This document shows, one piece after another, positions 6,538 to 10,962 of a stretch of 10,962 nt of DNA; positions within the stretch are counted from its first letter, which is position 1; each line of letters begins with the position of its first letter. The stretch comes from CAZDYP01 sp964509505 (GTDB lineage: Bacteria; Chloroflexota; Anaerolineae; JACRMK01): the NCBI GenBank assembly GCA_964509505.1, contig CAZDYP010000173.1:1-10962 (forward strand), in the 5' to 3' direction. Below the pieces are notes generated by a model, which saw only the letters and a program-made list of their open reading frames with translations, was not told where the DNA came from and made no database searches. A program made the translations under genes and the position numbers.

Positions 6538-6666
6538 TTAGCCAAAGGCGTTTTTGATTTGGCTGAAGACGTTGCCGATGGCGGGCCCGAGCAGCGCGAG
6601 AATCGCAATCACGACGACGGCAACCAACACAAGAATCAAAGCGTACTCCACGAGACCCTGCTCCAA
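6538..6666 (-). CDS. Flp/Fap-type pilin, short or disrupted
   Basis: On the minus strand the frame reads EQGLVEYALILVLVAVVV then IAILALLGPAIGNVFSQIK and NAFG, followed by TAA. This is the hallmark Flp pilin: a G-L-V-E-Y processing and assembly motif with the Glu at +5, then one hydrophobic helix. Normal Flp pilins carry a leader of ten or more residues before the EEGQGLVEY-type site. Here the only start after an in-frame TGA is TTG at 6664-6666, with no Shine-Dalgarno site. In the same frame, ATG at 6724-6726 (ATGA overlap with the upstream gene's stop) and at 6718-6720 precede that TGA. The gene may therefore be a pseudogene broken by one stop, or a leaderless remnant. No other tad genes are in the window. 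Confidence 0.6.
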   Translation of the reverse strand: MEQGLVEYALILVLVAVVVIAILALLGPAIGNVFSQIKNAFG

Positions 6667-6722
6667 TGGGTGGGTGTGTCGTATTCAATGCTGCACAGTG
6701 CATAGCCAACGCAGCCGCATCG

Positions 6723-7952
6723 TCATGGATACGGCTTAGGCGTTGGTGCTCGCGTGGGCGCAGTGGGCGCGGGTGGGGTCTTGGTCGGCGCGGGTGGTGT
6801 GTAGTTGGGCGGCGGGTAGCCAAGCACTGAGATCGTTTGATTAAGCGTGTCGAAGACATAGACCCAACCGTTGTTAGGATTGATCCCAAGCGCGACGGGT
6901 TGCCGACCTGTTTTGATTGTGCCTAATACTTGAGTGCCATTGATCACCGTGACCGTCCCATCCCTGAAACTAGCAACGTAAACATTGCCCGTCAATGGAT
7001 CAATTTCCATGCGGATTGGTTCCGCACCAACAGGAACACGCGCAATGGAGTTCCAATCCTTGAGAATGACGACCTCGTTTGTGCCTTTGCTTAATAAATG
7101 GATATAGCCTGTGATAGGGTGTATTCGGATGAGCTCATAGGTTTTGTTCTTCACTTGAGGAATCCTTTTTTCTTCTATCAACTTTCCGTCTTTGAGCTTT
7201 CTAACATTATCAAATCCATCCAATACATATACCTCACCTGACCGCGGGTCAACGGTTATGTCCTTAATTGAAGCTTTGATACCTCCAATCAAAATACCTT
7301 CATAGCGGGCAACCTCTTTTAGATCCTTGAAAACCACAATCGCACCATAGTGGTCTCCCGCATAGACATAGCCGTTTGCGTCCGCTGCCACATGCGTGAA
7401 CAACGCTCCTTCTATTTTCAAATTGGCGATTACTTTCAACCCGTTTAGCACCAAGATATTGCTGTCCACAGTGGTTTTTGTGCGATCGAAACGCTTATTG
7501 TAGCCGCTGACTGCGTAAGCCCAACGGCTCTTAGGTTCAATCGTCACAGCCATTGGATCAATGTCGGGTATGATGGCATTGGTAATCAGTTGCGTATCGT
7601 GAATGATGGAGATTTTATCACTGGAAGTGTAAGTGACGTAGACCCAATCATTGGCTTCGTCAATGGCGATGCTGTTGGCCCACCCTTGCGCCGTGGTCAG
7701 GTTGGCAACAACCTCTGTGTCCTTGATGACCTTGACGTACATGGAAAGTGTCACATAGACGTAGCCGGTGCGCCGATCAACCGCCATGCGGCTCAGAATA
7801 TCAAAACCCTCGGCAGGTAGCGTTGCAAGTATGACAGGCGCGCGGGGGATTGGAGTGGGAGGTGGGGCTGATGATGCCTCACACCCCACCCATAACGAAA
7901 CCATTGCAATGAAGCCAATGGATTTGCAGGCGCGCCAAACAAATTGGCTCAT
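6723..7952 (-). CDS. Secreted beta-propeller lipoprotein (YVTN/NHL-like repeats)
   Basis: ATG at 7950-7952 follows GAGGAGG on the minus strand (complement of 7961-7967) at eight bases. The product is 409 aa. An N-terminal signal (basic start, FIAMVSLWVGC) ends at Cys24, a slightly unusual lipobox with Trp at -3, so a surface-anchored lipoprotein is likely. A short Pro-rich linker follows. About eight repeats of 40-45 residues come next, each with a G-x-V-Y-V strand followed by a VxVI/L..xxVIA strand (for example GNVYVASFRDGTVTVINGT), which is the pattern of YVTN-type seven- or eight-bladed propellers. The last about 30 residues are a Pro/Thr tail (PPAPTKTPPAPTAP). It begins 26 bases after the glycoside hydrolase stop, so the two are probably co-transcribed. 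The role may be binding of glycans or proteins at the surface; no catalytic motif is seen. Confidence 0.85.
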   Translation of the reverse strand: MSQFVWRACKSIGFIAMVSLWVGCEASSAPPPTPIPRAPVILATLPAEGFDILSRMAVDRRTGYVYVTLSMYVKVIKDTEVVANLTTAQGWANSIAIDEANDWVYVTYTSSDKISIIHDTQLITNAIIPDIDPMAVTIEPKSRWAYAVSGYNKRFDRTKTTVDSNILVLNGLKVIANLKIEGALFTHVAADANGYVYAGDHYGAIVVFKDLKEVARYEGILIGGIKASIKDITVDPRSGEVYVLDGFDNVRKLKDGKLIEEKRIPQVKNKTYELIRIHPITGYIHLLSKGTNEVVILKDWNSIARVPVGAEPIRMEIDPLTGNVYVASFRDGTVTVINGTQVLGTIKTGRQPVALGINPNNGWVYVFDTLNQTISVLGYPPPNYTPPAPTKTPPAPTAPTRAPTPKPYP

Positions 7953-7978
7953 AGACTTACCTCCTCAGGTTCAGTAAA

Positions 7979-10962
7979 TTAGTCACGAATTGTCAGCGGG
8001 AGATAGACTTTCTTCCAAACGAATCCCCCGCAGTCTACCTGATTGGGATAGGCAGCATAGAAGCATTGCGCTGGTTGGTTGGGATTGTCTCGATTGCCAT
8101 CGTACAATCCCCACCACTCGGCTGTCACAACCTGTTTATCTACTCCATCAACCTTGCAGGTCTTCTCCACCGAGAAATCTTTGTATCCGAACCAGAAGAC
8201 CTTCTCAACCGCTCTCGTGCCGTCAGTGAACTTGGGTTCGTTCAAGAGAATGTCGAAGCTGATTTTGAGAAAAACGGCTTGATCGTCGCGACTGACGGGC
8301 GGATGTGTGCATTGCGCTCCCGGCGGATTGTTCTCTGGGGGTGCTGTGATGTTGGCATTCCAGCCTAGTTCGGTAATCCAGATAGGTTTGTGGTCGTCGC
8401 CAATGACGTCAATGAATTTATTGAGGATCGTGGGGCCAACCGTAATGGTGAAGCTCGTCGTCGGGTCACGATATGCGAGATCTTGGTAAAAGTATTCTGC
8501 GGGCGAATAGCCGTTTTCATACCGATAGTAGGGATGAACGCCAACGCGATCAAATGGTCTGGACAGCCAAGGTGGTTGTTTGAATCGTTGATAGATTGCG
8601 GTGAAATAGAAATGTCCACCATTAGACCATGCGCTGCCAACGCCGCCCATGATGATTATCGCATCGGGGTTTGCCTGTCGAATGGCGGCGTAGGTGTTAC
8701 TGATTAGTGGTTCGAAAAGCTCTTCACGAATTAGGGTGTCTCCCCCATCTGGTTCGTTCCACACCTCCCAATATTTAATGCGTCGCTTGTAGTAGAGCGC
8801 GAGGTCAGATGCTCTGGCGCTAAATTGGGCGCGGTAATCTTCAGCAGTATCGGGGGTGTTGAAGTCATCGCGCCACAGAGTTTCATTGTGAACAACCCCC
8901 AGTACGCTGATTCCCGAAGCGCAAAGTGAGTCAATAACGCGATCGTATTCTTGTAGATTGATGTCACCCAATTGATGCACAAAAGGCAGACGTACCCAAC
9001 GTGCGTCAGATTCAACCACATGAGTCAATGCCTTGGTATCACCCAAACGAATAATGGGTGGGCCGTCGTAGGCTTGAAAACCAAGACCCTTGTAGCCCTT
9101 GTTCTCATAGCTCCAATCTTGGTTGGCACAATCCAAAGCGGGTTGGTCGTAAGTCCAGATTTCAAGGTCATCTAGCCACCACCCGGGCGCGCCCGGACTT
9201 AGGTATTGACTGGTAAATTTCCATGCCACCCACACGCGCGCATAGCCGGCGGCATCAGGGAAAAACACAGTCTCGTTGAGCCAAATGCCCAAGCTATCCG
9301 TTGGGCCTTTCCATTCCTTGCCCTTGAAGTAGCTCACTTCGGTGACGGTTATATCGGTTGACACGCCGACAAAGATAGTGTCTCCGACATTGGTTAGGCT
9401 GTAGCCCCAAATATCGTACCAATGTTTGAAGCGAACCATAAAGTTCTCTTCATCACTCAGGTCGTATGGACCGCAGAGCAGCCAAGTTTCAAAGTCCGCA
9501 GGATAGTTGGTGGGAGGAGTTACAGCGCCATCGCCTTCAACCGCGGGCCAGATGGCATTAACCCCGCTGATTCTCCTGTAGGTATCTTTCCCCCAGCGTG
9601 GTCGGGGCGCATTTTGAGGATTGGTACGCACTTCACACTTGTTGATTGAATCATTAGGTGGAAATGTGCCCTCAAGGTCATTGTCCATAAAGGAATTCCA
9701 TTGATCCACGAATGTAGCGTTCGCTGTCGAGCGATTGGGTGCTGTCACAGCCGTGTTCCTTACAGGACGAATTGGAGTGCGTGTCGGCAAGCGCTCAGGA
9801 AACTGTACCGTGACGGCGGCTACGGTATGCGTTGGAGGTTTTTCTGGGTACGATGACATCACGCGAAGGGTTGGCGAGATGGTATCTTTCCAACGCACCA
9901 TGCTGGTTTCATGAGGCGCAAGCGAAGTGGGTTGGTTGCGCGTCCAAGGCTTAGGCACAAACATGGGTGAACTGATTGGCTTCGGCGTGGGTATAGCTGT
10001 GCTACCTGTGCGGAAGTTGGGCAATGGATAAGGTGGGATAGTTGCTGTAGGTGTGGCAGGTGATGTGGGAGTTTTAGTCGGTGTTTGAGTAGGCGTATTG
10101 GTTGGCGTGCGTGTTGCGGTGGGCGAGCCGGGTGTCCAAGTGGGTGTGGGTGTTCGGGTTGGTGTCGTGGGTGGCGTATTGGTGGGCACACGCGTGATCG
10201 GTGTTCTCGTTGGGGTTAGTGTCGGCGTGGTTGTATTAGTTGGTGTTGGCGTGATTGTGGGTGTGGGCGTAATCGTCGGGGTTGGCGTTTGAGTTGGTGT
10301 CGCCGTATTTGTCGCCGTGTTCGTCGGCGTATGAGTTGGCGTTGAAGTTTGTGTCGCCGTGTTCGTCGGCGTTGCTGTATTCGTCGGCGTGGTGGTCTGA
10401 GTTGGGATAGTCGTATTGGTCGGCGTTGGGACAGGAGTATTGGTTGGCATTGGTGTATTCGTGTTCGTCGGTGTCGGTGTACTGGTTGATGTTGCCGTCG
10501 GCGTGCGTGTCGGCGTGTTCGTCGGTATGGATGTATTCGTCGGCGTGCGTGTCGGCGTGCTGCCTCCAGCCAACGCTTGCACACTGAAGTTGTCGAACTG
10601 CTCCAACCCCGCTCCACTGGGTTGATACGCCCACACGCCCACCTCCCCACTGGTGAACGTGCTATCGCTGGCGCTGATTTGTGTCACCCCATTGATCGCT
10701 ACACTAATCACTGCCCCATTCGCCTGCAAGGTAATCGTCACCCATTGCGTGGACACGTAACTCGGGATCGTGTAGCTGCCCAGCACTGTCCAATCGTTGA
10801 TGCGAAACAAATAGAGTGTGCCGTCGGGCAGCAAATCCACGTTGTAGCCTGTGGTGGGCAAGCCGTCGCTGTAATTGCTCCAGCGCACGCCAAGCGTAGT
10901 CGAGCCCGTGCTGCTGCGGTTTTGTTGCCATGCGGAGACGGCGACATTTGTGTATGTGCCGC
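7979..10962 (-). CDS. Large secreted glycoside hydrolase (clan GH-A type) with lectin-like domains, 5' partial
   Basis: The frame stays open to the right edge, so the GTG at 10886-10888 is not the true start. 993 residues are visible and the N terminus is missing. In order: a concanavalin/LamG-like domain (codons about 10962-10564, ending FDNFSVQALAGG), a Pro/Thr linker of about 175 residues (10563-10036), an unassigned stretch (10035-9480), a second jelly-roll-like region (about 9480-9125, WLLCGPYDL to WWLDDLEIW), then a TIM barrel (about 9110-8100). The barrel has WEVWNEPD, with the likely acid/base Glu codon at 8753-8755, and WITELGW, with the likely nucleophile Glu codon at 8369-8371, 128 residues later. 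This is the layout of GH39/GH5-like enzymes. The tail ends VYLPLTIRD, a C-terminal pattern frequent in Chloroflexota exported proteins. The probable role is extracellular polysaccharide cleavage or binding. Confidence 0.85.
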   Translation of the reverse strand, partial: GTYTNVAVSAWQQNRSSTGSTTLGVRWSNYSDGLPTTGYNVDLLPDGTLYLFRINDWTVLGSYTIPSYVSTQWVTITLQANGAVISVAINGVTQISASDSTFTSGEVGVWAYQPSGAGLEQFDNFSVQALAGGSTPTRTPTNTSIPTNTPTRTPTATSTSTPTPTNTNTPMPTNTPVPTPTNTTIPTQTTTPTNTATPTNTATQTSTPTHTPTNTATNTATPTQTPTPTITPTPTITPTPTNTTTPTLTPTRTPITRVPTNTPPTTPTRTPTPTWTPGSPTATRTPTNTPTQTPTKTPTSPATPTATIPPYPLPNFRTGSTAIPTPKPISSPMFVPKPWTRNQPTSLAPHETSMVRWKDTISPTLRVMSSYPEKPPTHTVAAVTVQFPERLPTRTPIRPVRNTAVTAPNRSTANATFVDQWNSFMDNDLEGTFPPNDSINKCEVRTNPQNAPRPRWGKDTYRRISGVNAIWPAVEGDGAVTPPTNYPADFETWLLCGPYDLSDEENFMVRFKHWYDIWGYSLTNVGDTIFVGVSTDITVTEVSYFKGKEWKGPTDSLGIWLNETVFFPDAAGYARVWVAWKFTSQYLSPGAPGWWLDDLEIWTYDQPALDCANQDWSYENKGYKGLGFQAYDGPPIIRLGDTKALTHVVESDARWVRLPFVHQLGDINLQEYDRVIDSLCASGISVLGVVHNETLWRDDFNTPDTAEDYRAQFSARASDLALYYKRRIKYWEVWNEPDGGDTLIREELFEPLISNTYAAIRQANPDAIIIMGGVGSAWSNGGHFYFTAIYQRFKQPPWLSRPFDRVGVHPYYRYENGYSPAEYFYQDLAYRDPTTSFTITVGPTILNKFIDVIGDDHKPIWITELGWNANITAPPENNPPGAQCTHPPVSRDDQAVFLKISFDILLNEPKFTDGTRAVEKVFWFGYKDFSVEKTCKVDGVDKQVVTAEWWGLYDGNRDNPNQPAQCFYAAYPNQVDCGGFVWKKVYLPLTIRD
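10036..10563 (-). repeat. Pro/Thr linker coded by degenerate tandem repeats
   Basis: The DNA is a long run of variants of GT(C/T)GG(C/T)GT units, read on the minus strand as PTxTPTNT-type repeats (for example TPTRTPTNTS). It separates the lectin-like domain from the rest of the hydrolase. Such linkers are flexible and often O-glycosylated in exported proteins. Repeated DNA like this is prone to length change and assembly error. Confidence 0.85.

Noticed and set aside
10216..10650. Antisense and off-frame open frames across the Pro/Thr repeats
   Set aside because: They are by-products of the stop-poor tandem repeat; their translations are monotonous HTDE/RRRH-type strings.
10886..10888. GTG as the start of the glycoside hydrolase
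   Set aside because: The frame stays open with coherent lectin-like sequence (TNVAVSAWQQNRSSTGSTTLG) to the window edge and there is no signal peptide after the GTG, so the true start lies outside.

Overview
The window looks like part of a Chloroflexota genome, most likely an Anaerolineae-like lineage. The signs are a DUF2652-SRPBCC protein, secreted proteins with long Pro/Thr linkers, a C-terminal YLPL tail, a single Flp pilin, and intergenic DNA made of short degenerate tandem repeats and small palindromes. This assignment is inferred from gene style. There is no rRNA or other marker gene, and no tRNA, rRNA or CRISPR array was seen.

Left part, plus strand (1-3839). A DUF2652 (cyclase-fold) plus SRPBCC protein overlaps by ATGA with a creatinase/M24-fold protein that seems to have lost the usual metal ligands. 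The 410 bp after it hold no gene. They hold degenerate tandem repeats into which a 169-bp palindromic element has inserted, with 18-bp perfect terminal inverted repeats and a 9-bp target duplication. An MFS (DHA1-type) transporter follows.

Centre, plus strand (3853-6418). A near-consensus sigma-70-type promoter leads into an untracked 42-codon gene with a near-perfect Shine-Dalgarno site. Next comes a 771-residue protein joining an isochorismatase-fold domain whose catalytic triad is replaced, an APH-like kinase with intact HGD and ID motifs, and a tyrosine/dual-specificity phosphatase with an intact HCX5R loop. A kinase and a phosphatase in one chain, next to a tiny basic Ser/Thr/Tyr-bearing protein, is the best candidate here for an undescribed system. 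One possibility is reversible phosphorylation of the small protein or of a small molecule.

Right part, minus strand (6538-10962). Transcription converges on a hairpin at 6478-6511. Reading leftward from the right edge are a large secreted glycoside hydrolase (5' end outside the window) with a lectin-like domain, a Pro/Thr linker and a GH-A type TIM barrel, then a beta-propeller lipoprotein 26 nt later, then a short Flp pilin whose upstream reading frame is broken by a TGA. The first two look like one surface or carbohydrate-related operon.
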